Source: an uncultured Acidimicrobiales bacterium (lineage in GTDB: Bacteria > Actinomycetota > Acidimicrobiia > Acidimicrobiales > CATQHL01). Taken from it: a DNA stretch of 64,000 nucleotides. This document shows, piece after piece, positions 35,717 through 44,960 of this stretch. Below the pieces are notes generated by a model, which was given only the letters and a program-made list of their open reading frames with translations, made no database searches and was not told where the DNA came from. The stretch lies in NCBI GenBank assembly GCA_958295925.1, contig CATQHL010000001.1:2466780-2530779 (forward strand). The letters run 5' to 3'. The stretch's first letter is position 1. Every line of letters starts with the position of its first letter. Both the position numbers and the translations under genes were made by a program.

Positions 35717-36613
35717 GTGGAGAAGTTCTTTCAGCTGACCGTCTCCGGTGTGGCCCTCGGCGGCATCTACGCCCTCGTGGCGCTGGGCTTCGTGGTGGTC
35801 TACAAGTCCAGCAGGGCGTTCAACTTCGCCCAGGGGGGCTTCGTGACCCTGGGGACGTTCCTGGTCTACCAGTTCACCATTGACTGGGGGCTGAACTTCT
35901 GGGTCTCGCTGCTTCTGGGAATCGTGTCAATGGCCCTGGTCGGGATGTTCCTCGAGCGGGTGGTGATGCGCCAAATGGTGGGCAAGCCCGCATTCGCCGT
36001 TGTGCTCGTGACGCTGGGGCTGCTCTTGATAATCGAGCAGGTCGTGCGGGCTGTGTGGACTGCGCCTGGCCTGATCCTCACGGTTCCCTGGAGCGGCGGG
36101 AACACCACCGTCGGGGGTGTCACGTTCAGCCACACCGATTTCTGGACGATGGGGGCGACCGCGGCGCTGTTGGTGGCCTTCTTTCTGTTCTTCGGCTTCA
36201 CCCGCGCCGGGCTGGGGATGCGCGCCGCGGCGCTGGACCAGGAGGCGGCGGCCGCCCAGGGGGTCTCCGTTGGCCGTGCGTTCTCCCTTTCGTGGGCGAT
36301 AGCCGCCGCCGTCGCCCCTGTGGCAGGCGTGATGCTTACAAGCCGGGGCGGGTCGGCCCTGACGGCGAACATCGGCTTCATCGCCCTTGCCGCCTTCCCG
36401 GCGATGATCCTGGGCGGGCTGGACTCCACCAGCGGCGCGGTGCTGGGCGGCGTCCTGGTGGGCCTGGCCGAGATCTACACCCAGGGCTATCTCGACGACG
36501 TGGCCTGGCTGGGATCAAACTTCGAGGTGGTGATGCCTTACGTGATGATGGTGCTGGTGCTGCTCTGGCGCCCCCACGGCCTGCTTGGCACGCCCCAGGT
36601 GGAGCGGGCATGA
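35717..36613 (+). CDS. livH: Branched-chain amino acid-type ABC permease (LivH)
   Basis: This 298-residue permease of the BPD_transp_2 family begins with GTG two bases after the livG stop. It contains GVALGGIYALVALGFVVVYKSSRAFNFAQGGFV, the standard LivH opening. About eight hydrophobic segments follow, with the coupling helix GLGMRAAALDQEAAAAQGVSV. The stop overlaps the livM start in ATGA. Confidence 0.94.
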   Translation: MEKFFQLTVSGVALGGIYALVALGFVVVYKSSRAFNFAQGGFVTLGTFLVYQFTIDWGLNFWVSLLLGIVSMALVGMFLERVVMRQMVGKPAFAVVLVTLGLLLIIEQVVRAVWTAPGLILTVPWSGGNTTVGGVTFSHTDFWTMGATAALLVAFFLFFGFTRAGLGMRAAALDQEAAAAQGVSVGRAFSLSWAIAAAVAPVAGVMLTSRGGSALTANIGFIALAAFPAMILGGLDSTSGAVLGGVLVGLAEIYTQGYLDDVAWLGSNFEVVMPYVMMVLVLLWRPHGLLGTPQVERA

Positions 36614-37890
36614 CGCTTGACGGCGCCGGGCGGGGGGAGCCTCGCCCGCACACCCCCCGCATCGAGCGCACCCCACGCACGCAGGGATTCATGCGGCGGA
36701 TGCTGCCCTCCCCCGAAACGGGGCCGCCTCAGCCCGCCCGCCTTCTCACGCCCCTGCTTCCCGGCGTTGGGGCGAAAGTCTCCACCGCCCTCTTCGCCGC
36801 CGGCGTGCTGGTCTGCCCGATCTTCCTTGACGACCCTTTCTGGATCACGGTGCTCGCCAACTCCGGTTCGTTCGCCGTGGCGGCCCTGGGCCTGAGCCTG
36901 CTCACCGGCTTCGCGGGGCAGGTCTCCCTTGGCCATGCCGCCTTCATAACGGTGGGCAGCTACCTCGTGGCCTTCTTCGGCGCACGCCTGGGGTGGCCGC
37001 TTCCCGCCTGGCTGGCGCTGTCGGCCGTGGTAGGGGCGATTATCGGCGCCCTGGTGGGGCCTTTCGCCTTGAGGTTCAAGGGCAACTACCTCGTTGTCGT
37101 GACCCTGGCGCTGATCTTCGTGGTGACGCACGTGGTGCGCAACTGGGAGGGTTTCACAGGGGGCTTCGACGGCGTCTCCACCAACAAGGCCCCCATGGCG
37201 CTGGGATCTGTCGACTTTGCAAACCTGGAGCTGTTCGGAAGGCAGTTCAGCCGCGAGCAGGGGCTGTACTACCTTTCCTGGATATTGGTCGGCCTGGGCG
37301 CCTTGCTGCTGCGCAACCTCGTGCGCTCACGGGCGGGCCGCGCCATTCAGGCGGTTCGCGACAGGGACCTGGCGGCGGAGACAGTGGGCGTAAACGTGGC
37401 CCGCTACAAGATCGCGGCGTTCGCCATATCCAGCGCACTGGCCACCGTTGCGGGCAGCGTCTACGCAGTGGGGCTTCGCTTCGTCTCACCCCGCGAACCG
37501 CTGGCTGAGCTCTTTCTTTCGATCCGTTTCGTGGCAATCATCATCGTGGGTGGGATGGGCACTATCTACGGCGCTGTGGTGGGGGCGCTGCTGCTGGGGC
37601 CGCTGCCGGAACTGGTGAAGCAGTTCGTGGAGTACCTGAGCTTCTCCATACCCGGGCTTGGCAGGCCGCTGGTCTCAACCCTGGCCTCCGAGAACCCCCT
37701 CTTCAGCGTCTCCGCTTTCAGCGAGATCGTCTTCGGGCTGCTGCTGGTTCTCTTCGTTGTCTTCTGGCCACAAGGCATATCGGGGATGATCCGCTCCCTG
37801 CGCGGGCGGGCCAGGCAGTTGCGACGGCTGGGCACAAGGAACGGCTGGGCACGAGGGACGGCTAGACGCAATGCCACGCCTGGGGCGTAG
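36610..37890 (+). CDS. livM: Branched-chain amino acid-type ABC permease (LivM)
   Basis: The start is the ATG at 36610 that overlaps the livH stop; the frame is open further upstream only as an antisense-like shadow of livH. The 426-residue protein has a 55-residue polar N-terminus, then GLSLLTGFAGQVSLGHAAFITVGSYL, which is diagnostic for LivM, and FKGNYLVVVTLALIFVVTHVVRN. The coupling region is RAGRAIQAVRDRDLAAETVGVNVARYK. The last residues are Arg/Gly-rich. It forms the translocation pore with LivH. Confidence 0.94.
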   Translation: MTLDGAGRGEPRPHTPRIERTPRTQGFMRRMLPSPETGPPQPARLLTPLLPGVGAKVSTALFAAGVLVCPIFLDDPFWITVLANSGSFAVAALGLSLLTGFAGQVSLGHAAFITVGSYLVAFFGARLGWPLPAWLALSAVVGAIIGALVGPFALRFKGNYLVVVTLALIFVVTHVVRNWEGFTGGFDGVSTNKAPMALGSVDFANLELFGRQFSREQGLYYLSWILVGLGALLLRNLVRSRAGRAIQAVRDRDLAAETVGVNVARYKIAAFAISSALATVAGSVYAVGLRFVSPREPLAELFLSIRFVAIIIVGGMGTIYGAVVGALLLGPLPELVKQFVEYLSFSIPGLGRPLVSTLASENPLFSVSAFSEIVFGLLLVLFVVFWPQGISGMIRSLRGRARQLRRLGTRNGWARGTARRNATPGA

Positions 37891-37947
37891 TCTCATTGTG
37901 ACAGCCCTGCCCCGGGCACGGCAAACAATTCTGTAAAGGAGGCGACC

Positions 37948-39522
37948 ATGAGCAGCGAGAGACCCGAACGCGTCGCAGTCGCAAAAAGCCGCATTCTCTG
38001 GAAGAGCTTGACAGCAGCCGGGCTGGCGGTGGCATTGCTGGCGTCGGCCTGCGGAGGTAGCGACGACGGAACGTCCACGGCACCGCAGCCGGCTCCCACT
38101 GAGCCGCCCCCGCCCGCCACCGAGCCGCCCGCCGGGGCGTCCGAGACTCCGCAGCCCGCCCCGCCGACAGCCGAGCCGGCAGCCGAGCCGCCCCCGCCGC
38201 CCGAGCCGCCCACCCCTGCCGATCCTCAGCCGGCGCCGCCCCCGCCACCTGCGCCCACGTCCGACGACGCGGAGCCCGCCTCACCGCCTCCGCCCGCCAC
38301 CGAAGAGCCGCCTCCGCCTCCGCCGCCCGAGCCGCCTCCCGCCCCGCCCGAGCCTCCGCCTCCGCCGCCCGAGCCAGAACCCACCATCGGCTTCGACGGC
38401 AGCACCCTCACCCTGGGCTACCTCACCGACCTCACCGGTTCCCTGGCGATTCTGGGCGCCCCTCTGCTGGCGGGAGCGCAGGCCTACTGGGGCTGGGTGA
38501 ACTCCAGCGGCGGAATCGCCGGCAAGTACACGGTGGAACTGGAAGTGGGCGACACCAAAGACGACATAGGCACGACGGTCACCGAGTACCAGCGCATCAA
38601 GAACGACGTTGTGATGTTCGCAGAGGTAATCTCCACGCCTCCTGTGCAGGCTCTCCTGGAGTTCCTTAACGAGGACGGCGTCGTGGCCGTCCCCGGCTCC
38701 CTCGCCGGGGCATGGGCGCGCGAGCCGCTGCTGCTGCCAACGGGCGCCGCCTACGAGTACGAGGCAATAAACCTGGCCGACTGGTACGTGAACAACTCAG
38801 GCCTGGCCAGCCCGTCCGACGTCTACTGCGTGATCTACGTGAACGACAAGTACGGCAAGGACTCCCTTGAGGGGCTGGAGTTCGCAATCGATCGCCTGGG
38901 CCTCACGCTGGCCGAGCGTCAGACCATCAACCGGGGAGACAGGGCGTTCACCGCACAGGTCACCGCCCTCTCCGACGCCGGATGCACCGTCGTGTTCGCC
39001 ATCACGGTGCCGGTGGAGCAGAACGGCATCCTCTCAGAGGCGCAGGGACAGGGCCTCGACCCGGTGTGGCTGGGTCTGCTGCCCACGTACTTGAATCTGC
39101 TGGGGGCTGGTCGCCCCGACCTCTACACCAAGTTCTACGTGGCGGTGGATTCCCCCAACCTCAACGACACGTCCGTTCAGGGAATGGTCAACTTCCTGGA
39201 ACGCTTCGAGCGGTTCGGCGCCGGCCCTGTGAATACATTCAACCTCTCCGGCTACGTGCAGAGCTTCGCTGTGCACGCCCTGCTGGAGTTGGCAGCCGCC
39301 AAGGGGGATTTCAGCAGGGAGGGAATGCGTGCGGCCATGGCCGAACTCGGGGAGGTGGACATTGAAGGCCTGACGGCTGAGAACTACGTCTACGGCCTGC
39401 CCGAGAATCGTCAACCCACCTCGGCAGTGAGGATCTTCCAGTTCGACCAGTCGGTGCCGCCCAACTTCCTGCGGGAGCTGACAATCTTTGACTCCCCGCT
39501 GACAGAGGCATTCGGCCTGTAG
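37948..39522 (+). CDS. livK: Branched-chain amino acid-type substrate-binding lipoprotein (LivK-like) with long Pro-rich linker
   Basis: This 524-residue protein is preceded by a strong AAAGGAGG ribosome site. A signal segment ending LLASAC (lipobox) leads into about 100 residues made almost only of Pro, Glu, Ala and Thr, then the Peripla_BP_6 domain. The domain begins LTLGYLTDLTGSLAILGAPLLAGAQAYWGWVNSSGG and includes EYQRIKNDVVMFAEVIST. The linker would hold the binding domain far from the membrane. It is the last gene of the Liv unit and ends 4 nt before the convergent SDR. Confidence 0.93.
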   Translation: MSSERPERVAVAKSRILWKSLTAAGLAVALLASACGGSDDGTSTAPQPAPTEPPPPATEPPAGASETPQPAPPTAEPAAEPPPPPEPPTPADPQPAPPPPPAPTSDDAEPASPPPPATEEPPPPPPPEPPPAPPEPPPPPPEPEPTIGFDGSTLTLGYLTDLTGSLAILGAPLLAGAQAYWGWVNSSGGIAGKYTVELEVGDTKDDIGTTVTEYQRIKNDVVMFAEVISTPPVQALLEFLNEDGVVAVPGSLAGAWAREPLLLPTGAAYEYEAINLADWYVNNSGLASPSDVYCVIYVNDKYGKDSLEGLEFAIDRLGLTLAERQTINRGDRAFTAQVTALSDAGCTVVFAITVPVEQNGILSEAQGQGLDPVWLGLLPTYLNLLGAGRPDLYTKFYVAVDSPNLNDTSVQGMVNFLERFERFGAGPVNTFNLSGYVQSFAVHALLELAAAKGDFSREGMRAAMAELGEVDIEGLTAENYVYGLPENRQPTSAVRIFQFDQSVPPNFLRELTIFDSPLTEAFGL

Positions 39523-39526
39523 GCGC

Positions 39527-40342
39527 TCAGCCCTGGCCGTAGTTTGCCAGGAACCTGGCAGCCCCCTCCTCCAGCTGGCGGCCTGAGGGCTGCCAGGCGG
39601 TCACTCCGCCGTCCACCATGAGCGTCGCCCCCGTGATGAACGAGGCCTCTTCGCTGGCCAGGAAAACAATGGCGCTGACAACCTCAGAAACCTCGGCGAG
39701 TCGGGCGAAGGCGGTGGCCGCCGCGTAGGGCGCAACGTTGCGGGGGTCGGTGCTGGCCATCATCGGCGTCCCGCTCATCCCTGTGGGGCAGACGGCGTTT
39801 GAGCGGATGCCCCAGTCCCGGCAGTCCAGGGCTATGCAGCGGGCCAGGCCGATCGCGCCATGCTTGGAGGAGTTGTAGTCGGCCTGATGCTCGTTGGCAA
39901 GCACCCCCGACACCGAGGCCACGAACACGAGGTTGCCACCTCGTCCCTGCTCGCGCATCTGTCGTACGGCCGCCTGCGAGCAGAGGAAGGGCGCCTTCAG
40001 GTTCACCGCCATCGTTCGATCCCAGTCACGCTCTGCAATGTCCGCCACGTTCACGCCGGCCCCGAAGACGGCGGCGTTGTTGACGAGGATGTCCAGCCCC
40101 CCGAATGCGTCACGGGCGGCGTCCACCATCGCCTTCGTCTCCGCTGCGCTCGTCACGTCCACCTCAAAGGCGACGGCCTCGCCGCCTTCCGCCCTGATCG
40201 CCGCCGCCACGTCCTCTGCGCCCACGCCGTTAAGGTCGGCCACCACGACCGATGACCCCTCCGCCGCAAAGCGCCTGGCCGTCTCCGCCCCAAGGCCCTG
40301 CGCGGAGCCGGTGACTATCGCTGATTTGCCCTCGAGCCGCAT
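39527..40342 (-). CDS. Short-chain dehydrogenase/reductase
   Basis: This 271-residue classical SDR has TGSAQGLG (cofactor loop), an acidic residue after the second strand (VVADLNG) suggesting NAD(H), and VNNAA. Its active site has Ser in FVASVSG and YNSSK (YxxxK). It lies downstream of the sugar-type importer on the same strand (17-nt gap to the ATPase gene), so it may oxidise the imported sugar or polyol. Substrate unknown. Confidence 0.9.
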   Translation of the reverse strand: MRLEGKSAIVTGSAQGLGAETARRFAAEGSSVVVADLNGVGAEDVAAAIRAEGGEAVAFEVDVTSAAETKAMVDAARDAFGGLDILVNNAAVFGAGVNVADIAERDWDRTMAVNLKAPFLCSQAAVRQMREQGRGGNLVFVASVSGVLANEHQADYNSSKHGAIGLARCIALDCRDWGIRSNAVCPTGMSGTPMMASTDPRNVAPYAAATAFARLAEVSEVVSAIVFLASEEASFITGATLMVDGGVTAWQPSGRQLEEGAARFLANYGQG

Positions 40343-40359
40343 GCCTCTCCCAGCAGGGC

Positions 40360-41169
40360 TCAGCCGACGTGATCCTCGGTGCCCGAGGCCGCCACGGCGT
40401 CGCTGAGCTCGTCCACCGAGAGATCGCCCTTGTGCACCACCCGGCTAATGCTCCCCCTGTGCATAATCGCGATCCGGTCGGCGGCTGGCAGCACGTGATC
40501 CATGTTGTGGTCGATGTAGAGCACCCCTATGTTCTTCGCCTTCACCGCCTCGATCGACTCGAGCACCCTGCGAGTCTCCCGCACCGAGAGGGCGGCGAGG
40601 GGCTCATCGAGCAGCAGCAACCTCGACTCGAAGTAGTTGGCGCGGCTGATGGCCAGCGACTGCCGCTCCCCGCCGGAGAGCGTCGCGGCGGTCTGCCGGG
40701 CCGAGCGAACAGAGGTGAGACCGACCTCGGCGAGGTGGGCATCGCATACTCGCACCATCTCGCTCACCCGCAGAAAAGGAATCCCCAGAACCCGGCGGAA
40801 GAGTTCCTGGCCAAGGAAGAAGTTGCGCCAGAGGCTCATCTCGCTGACGATGGCGAGGTCCTGGTAGACGGTCTCAATGCCGGCCTCACGGGCCTGGCGG
40901 GGTGAGCTGAAACTCACCGGGGCTCCCATTACCTCGATGGTGCCCGACGTGGGCGAGATGTAGCCGCTGATCATCTTTACGATGGTGGACTTGCCGGCGC
41001 CGTTGTCGCCCACCAGCCCGAGCACCTCGCCCGGGTAGATCGACAGGCTGGCGTGCTCGACGGCAAAGTTCTTACCGAAGCGGCAGGAGACGTCCTTGAG
41101 CTCCACCACCGGGGCGCCGGACTCGACGGCGGAGTCGCCCCGGGCGGCGGGCGGCGCCTCGACGCTCAT
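40360..41169 (-). CDS. Sugar-type ABC transporter ATPase, single ABC domain
   Basis: The start is the ATG at 41169, which overlaps the permease stop in ATGA. The longer open frame upstream is antisense-like overlap with the permease. The 269-residue protein has GDNGAGKST (Walker A), ATLSGGERQSLAISRA and LLLLDEPLAALSVRET. It resembles the first half of RbsA (ETVYQDLAIVSEMSLWRNFFLG) and belongs to the one-domain sugar ATPases such as FrcA, probably acting as a homodimer. Confidence 0.92.
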   Translation of the reverse strand: MSVEAPPAARGDSAVESGAPVVELKDVSCRFGKNFAVEHASLSIYPGEVLGLVGDNGAGKSTIVKMISGYISPTSGTIEVMGAPVSFSSPRQAREAGIETVYQDLAIVSEMSLWRNFFLGQELFRRVLGIPFLRVSEMVRVCDAHLAEVGLTSVRSARQTAATLSGGERQSLAISRANYFESRLLLLDEPLAALSVRETRRVLESIEAVKAKNIGVLYIDHNMDHVLPAADRIAIMHRGSISRVVHKGDLSVDELSDAVAASGTEDHVG

Positions 41170-42236
41170 CCGAAGAGGGTGCTCTTCAGGCCGCCGCGGC
41201 GCAGGACTTCCATGCGGGCGTTCAATCCGGCGAAGACGATCAGCAGCACGCCGACGAGCCCCAGGTAGTACTCGGCAGGCACCTTGATCACAACCAGGCC
41301 GATCTTCAGCGAGCCCAGGATGATCGCCCCCAGCACCGAGCCGATCACCGTCCCCTTGGCGCCGAACAGCGACGTCCCGCCCACCACCACAGCGACGATG
41401 GCGAGCAGGTTCAGGTCGATCCCGGAGGCAACGCTGGATGAGCCGAAGTCGGAGAACTGCAGAATCCCGGCCAGCCCCGCCAGCATGCCGGCTATAACAA
41501 AGTTTGAGAGCTTCACCCGCCGCACCGGGACCCCCATCGCCCGAGCTACGCCACCGCCAAGGCTGCCTGCGGCGTAGCTCCAGTTGCCGAACCGGGTCCG
41601 GCGCATCATCACGGCGAGGAGGACGCCGAAGCCCACCATCCACACGAACGGCGCAGCGAACGGCATGTGGGGGATGTCGCCCCCCAGAACCTTCACGAAG
41701 GTGCCCGCCTTCTGCTCCTTGCTGAGCGTTACAGGGAAACCGCCCAGGATGAGCCGGTTCCAGCTGGTCACCGCAAACAGGGTGCCGAGGGTGACGATGA
41801 AGGACGGGACGCCGATGTAGGTGGTGATGAGGCCGTTGACCAGGCCCACGAGCGACACGATGAGCAGGGCAGCGAAGAAGCACAGCACGATGTTCCACTC
41901 CCACTCCCGGAGGAGCCAGCCCATCACCGCAGGCCCCAGGGCAAACGTGCCCGAAACCGAGAGGTCGAATTCGCCGGAGATCATCAGGGCTGTTATAGCC
42001 ACGGCTACAAGCCCCACCGAGGATGTGACGAACGCCACCGACTCCATCAGCCCGACGTTGGTGAAGAAGCCGATGTTGTTGGCGGAGAAGAATTCAAAGA
42101 GCAGGAAGAGGATCACGATGGCGAGCAGCACGCTGATCTCCTTATTGGCAAGAAGCCGCCTGCCCAGGCGCCCGAGGGCGTGGAGCGACTGGCGTGGCGG
42201 TGAGATTTCCGCTCCTGCGGCGGGTGCGGGGGGCAT
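41166..42236 (-). CDS. Sugar-type ABC transporter permease (RbsC-like)
   Basis: This multi-pass protein of about 356 residues has the BPD_transp_2 features ALMISGEFDLSVSGTFALGP and TRFGNWSYAAGSLGGGVARAMGVPVRRVK (coupling loop). The start is placed at ATG 42236. The frame is open to 42368, but that would overlap the binding-protein gene and its hairpin. No strong Shine-Dalgarno was seen. It forms one importer with the flanking genes. Confidence 0.88.
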   Translation of the reverse strand: MPPAPAAGAEISPPRQSLHALGRLGRRLLANKEISVLLAIVILFLLFEFFSANNIGFFTNVGLMESVAFVTSSVGLVAVAITALMISGEFDLSVSGTFALGPAVMGWLLREWEWNIVLCFFAALLIVSLVGLVNGLITTYIGVPSFIVTLGTLFAVTSWNRLILGGFPVTLSKEQKAGTFVKVLGGDIPHMPFAAPFVWMVGFGVLLAVMMRRTRFGNWSYAAGSLGGGVARAMGVPVRRVKLSNFVIAGMLAGLAGILQFSDFGSSSVASGIDLNLLAIVAVVVGGTSLFGAKGTVIGSVLGAIILGSLKIGLVVIKVPAEYYLGLVGVLLIVFAGLNARMEVLRRGGLKSTLFG

Positions 42237-42264
42237 TGGCTGGTTCAGGTCAGTAGTTGCCAGA

Positions 42265-42300
42265 CGGGGGGTGCGCCTTTGAACACTGGCGCACCCCCCG
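42265..42300 (-). terminator. Hairpin between binding-protein and permease genes
   Basis: A perfect 13-bp stem, CGGGGGGTGCGCC with GGCGCACCCCCCG, encloses a 10-nt loop. No T-run follows on the - strand. It more likely protects or separates the binding-protein mRNA than fully terminates. The first sugar importer (1156-1190) has a hairpin in the same relative place. Confidence 0.6.
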
Positions 42301-42324
42301 TCAGGAAATGATGGAAGAGCCGGG

Positions 42325-43509
42325 TTAGCCGGCGAATCCCGCCTCGAAGAGCGCCTCAACCTCGTCAACGTTCTCGGAGGTGATGATCAGCGTGCCCGGG
42401 TCTATGACCGGCGGGTCGATGAAGCCGAACTTCACCTTTATATATGCGCTGATCACGCCGTAGTAGGTCTGAAGGAAGGGCTGCTGCGTGAGGCTGAGCT
42501 GGACGTTGCCGTCCTTGACGCCCTCGATAACTGTGGAGTCGAGGTTCCACATCACGAGCGGGATGTCCAGCCCCAGGTCGGCCTTTGCCAGTGCGGCCGG
42601 CGTTCCCGAAGTGGTGTCCCAGGTGACGATTCCCTGCGTGTCCGGGTTGACGGACAGGTAGGTGCGGATGACTTCCTGGTTGGGTGCCGGGTCGAGGCCG
42701 GGCAGCGGCTCCACGTCGAGTTCGCCCATGCTCCAGCCGGCGTCGATGAAGACCTTCACGTAAGCCTCCTGAATCTCCAGGTGCTCCGGCGAGTCTGGCA
42801 GCGAGTTGAAGAGCACGAGCTTGTCGCCTGGGCTTACGTAGTCGAGGTAGAGGTTGGCGCTGCGCTGCGCCGCCGCGGCCTTGTCGAGGCCCACCGCCGT
42901 GGTTGAGAGCCTGCGGACCCGCGCGTCGCTGGAGTCGCCGCCTACGTAGTTGTTGTAGAACTGCACCTCTATGCCATTGTCGAGGGCCTCGATAACGGCC
43001 TCCTCGTACTCGGCTGTCCGGTAGTCAACCAGGATGGCGTCGGGATTGGCCGCAACCGCAGTCTCGATGAAACTGTTCACGTTCGCGAGGCTGAACTCCT
43101 CCGGTGCGATGTAGTTCACCGTAGCGTCGGCCAGCGAGTCGCCTGCCGCATTCGAGCCGTTCTGAATGAGGTCCCAGAACGGGTTGTTGAGCACTGAGCC
43201 GACCACCCAGATGTCGATCATCCCATCCTCCGTCTGGGTGACCTGAACCTCGTCCTCATCGGGCGTGGCGGGCTGTGGATCGGTTGAGGGTTGCGCGTCC
43301 GTGGTCGGCTCGTCCTCATCGGGCGTGGCTGGCGGCGCATCAGGTGAGGGTTGCGCGTCCGTGGTCGGAGCGGCTGGCGGCGCATCAGGCGTCTGGGTGG
43401 TGTCGTCCCCGTCGCCCCCGCACGAAGCCGCCATGAGCGACAGGGTGCAGATGGCCGCCAATATCAGCAGCCTCTTGCGCGTCGAAATCTTCTTGGTTTT
43501 TAGCTGCAT
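42325..43509 (-). CDS. Sugar-type ABC substrate-binding lipoprotein
   Basis: The start at 43509 (MQLKTKK) is favoured because AAAGGGGA lies 5 nt upstream; the frame is open further to 43587. Signal segment LLILAAICTLSLMAASC contains the lipobox. A 65-residue linker of Asp/Pro/Thr repeats (DAPPATPDEDEPTTDAQP) precedes the binding fold. The binding fold is of the ribose-binding type (IDIWVVGSVLNNPFWDLIQNGSNAAGDS, then ANPDAILVDYRT). First gene of the - strand importer, divergent from the P450 gene. Ligand unknown. Confidence 0.9.
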   Translation of the reverse strand: MQLKTKKISTRKRLLILAAICTLSLMAASCGGDGDDTTQTPDAPPAAPTTDAQPSPDAPPATPDEDEPTTDAQPSTDPQPATPDEDEVQVTQTEDGMIDIWVVGSVLNNPFWDLIQNGSNAAGDSLADATVNYIAPEEFSLANVNSFIETAVAANPDAILVDYRTAEYEEAVIEALDNGIEVQFYNNYVGGDSSDARVRRLSTTAVGLDKAAAAQRSANLYLDYVSPGDKLVLFNSLPDSPEHLEIQEAYVKVFIDAGWSMGELDVEPLPGLDPAPNQEVIRTYLSVNPDTQGIVTWDTTSGTPAALAKADLGLDIPLVMWNLDSTVIEGVKDGNVQLSLTQQPFLQTYYGVISAYIKVKFGFIDPPVIDPGTLIITSENVDEVEALFEAGFAG

Positions 43510-43629
43510 CATTTCCCCTTTAAGTTGATGTGCGACAGCCGCTGCCTCGGTCTTGCGGGCCGGAAGAAGCGACTTTACGAGCTCCACAATCGGAGCCCAG
43601 GCGAATCTTAAGACGGAAGCCGATGGCTG

Positions 43630-43643
43630 TCAAATGCGTTTGA
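43630..43643. promoter_or_regulatory. Inverted repeat in the divergent importer/P450 intergenic region
   Basis: TCAAA-TGCG-TTTGA (43630-43643) lies in the 161-bp gap between the binding-protein start and the P450 start. It is of operator size and would be placed to control both transcription units. It is short enough to be chance. Confidence 0.3.
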
Positions 43644-43670
43644 TTCGCCCGCCAAACGTATTGCCCGCCA

Positions 43671-44915
43671 ATGGGCTACTTTGTTGGCGTGCTCGGCCAC
43701 GCAGCAGCTTCACCAGGGCTCGACCGAGCCTCCCCGGGGCGTATCGAGTCCGCCCCCTTCGACTACAACCCGCTTTCGAAGCAGGTTCAGGACGATCCGT
43801 ATCCCTTCTACAGGAGGCTGACGGCCGATTATCCGCTCTATCACAACCCCGGGATGGGCTTCTGGGCGCTGTCCCGCTACGACGACGTGAGGGCCGCCTT
43901 CAGGGACTGGCGCACATACTCAAGCGCCGAGGGAGTGAACCTCGAACCTGGTTTCACCGAGATGATCGGCCCTGAGATCCTCAACATGGACCCGCCCCGG
44001 CATGATCAGCTTCGCAGGCTCATCGGCCACCACTTCACCCTCTCACGGGTTCGCTCATACGAGCCGATGGTGCGGGAATTTGCGGTGAGGCTGCTGACCG
44101 CTCTGATTGCCGAGGGGGGAGGCGACTTTGCCGCCGACTTCGCCGGGCGCCTGCCGGTGCTCACCATCTGCCGGCTGATGGGCATTCCGCTGGAGGACGA
44201 GGCCACGGTGCGGTCGCTTGCCCACGACATGCTGCTGGCGCTCTCGGGCAGCGACGAGCATCAGGCAACCTCAGCGGCTGCAGGGAAGGAGTTGAGCGGG
44301 TATTTCGCCTCCCAGGTGTCCCGAAGGCGCGACTCGCCCGGCGACGACTTGATCTCCAGCCTGGCCAACGGACGCATCGAAGGTGAGCCGCTGCCCGCCG
44401 AGGAGATCTTCGGGATGTGCCTCATCGTCTACCTGGCAGGCAACACCACCACCAGCGCCTTGATCTCCAACGGCCTGCTTTGCCTCGCGAGGCACCCCGA
44501 GCAGAGGGCCGCCCTGTCCGGCGACCCCGGCTTGATTGAGAACGCCGTGGAGGAACTGCTTCGATACGAGTCCCCGGTGCAGTGGTCTTCGCGTGTGACC
44601 ACCCGAATGGTGGCGATGCACGGGCTGGAGGTGCCGGCCGGTGAACGGGTGATGCTGCTCATTGGTGCGGCCCAGCGCGACCCCCGCGAGTGGGAAGACC
44701 CGGACTCGCTCGATGTGAGACGCCCCCCCCAGCGGCTTCTGGCCTTTGGCGACGGGGTGCATCGATGCGTGGGTGCGCCGTTGGCGCGCCTGGAGGGGCG
44801 AGTCGCGTTCGAGGAGGTGTTCCGGCGCATGCCCAGCTACTCCCTGGCGGGCGAGCCGCAGCGTGTCTACATCTCCACTGAGCGGGGGCTGGCCGGCCTG
44901 CCGCTGGCCGTCTGA
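43671..44915 (+). CDS. Cytochrome P450
   Basis: This 414-residue soluble bacterial P450 opens FDYNPLSKQVQDDPYPFYRRL. It has NMDPPRHDQLRRLI (C-helix), the I-helix LAGNTTTSAL, the ExxR pair in EELLRYESPVQW and the haem loop FGDGVHRCVGAPLARLE with the Cys ligand. In the I-helix the usual acidic residue before Thr (AGxDT or AGxET) is Asn here. That may alter proton delivery. It heads the catabolic cluster and probably hydroxylates the compound the cluster degrades. Redox partners are not encoded nearby. Confidence 0.93.
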   Translation: MGYFVGVLGHAAASPGLDRASPGRIESAPFDYNPLSKQVQDDPYPFYRRLTADYPLYHNPGMGFWALSRYDDVRAAFRDWRTYSSAEGVNLEPGFTEMIGPEILNMDPPRHDQLRRLIGHHFTLSRVRSYEPMVREFAVRLLTALIAEGGGDFAADFAGRLPVLTICRLMGIPLEDEATVRSLAHDMLLALSGSDEHQATSAAAGKELSGYFASQVSRRRDSPGDDLISSLANGRIEGEPLPAEEIFGMCLIVYLAGNTTTSALISNGLLCLARHPEQRAALSGDPGLIENAVEELLRYESPVQWSSRVTTRMVAMHGLEVPAGERVMLLIGAAQRDPREWEDPDSLDVRRPPQRLLAFGDGVHRCVGAPLARLEGRVAFEEVFRRMPSYSLAGEPQRVYISTERGLAGLPLAV

Positions 44916-44960
44916 GGTGGGCGAGGCGCGCTCAGGCGAACGGGGTTTGGCGAGGTTGCG

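Noticed and set aside
36055..36609. N-terminal extension of LivM upstream of 36610
   Set aside because: It overlaps livH in another frame and has no LivM-like sequence. The ATGA overlap at 36610 is the natural start.
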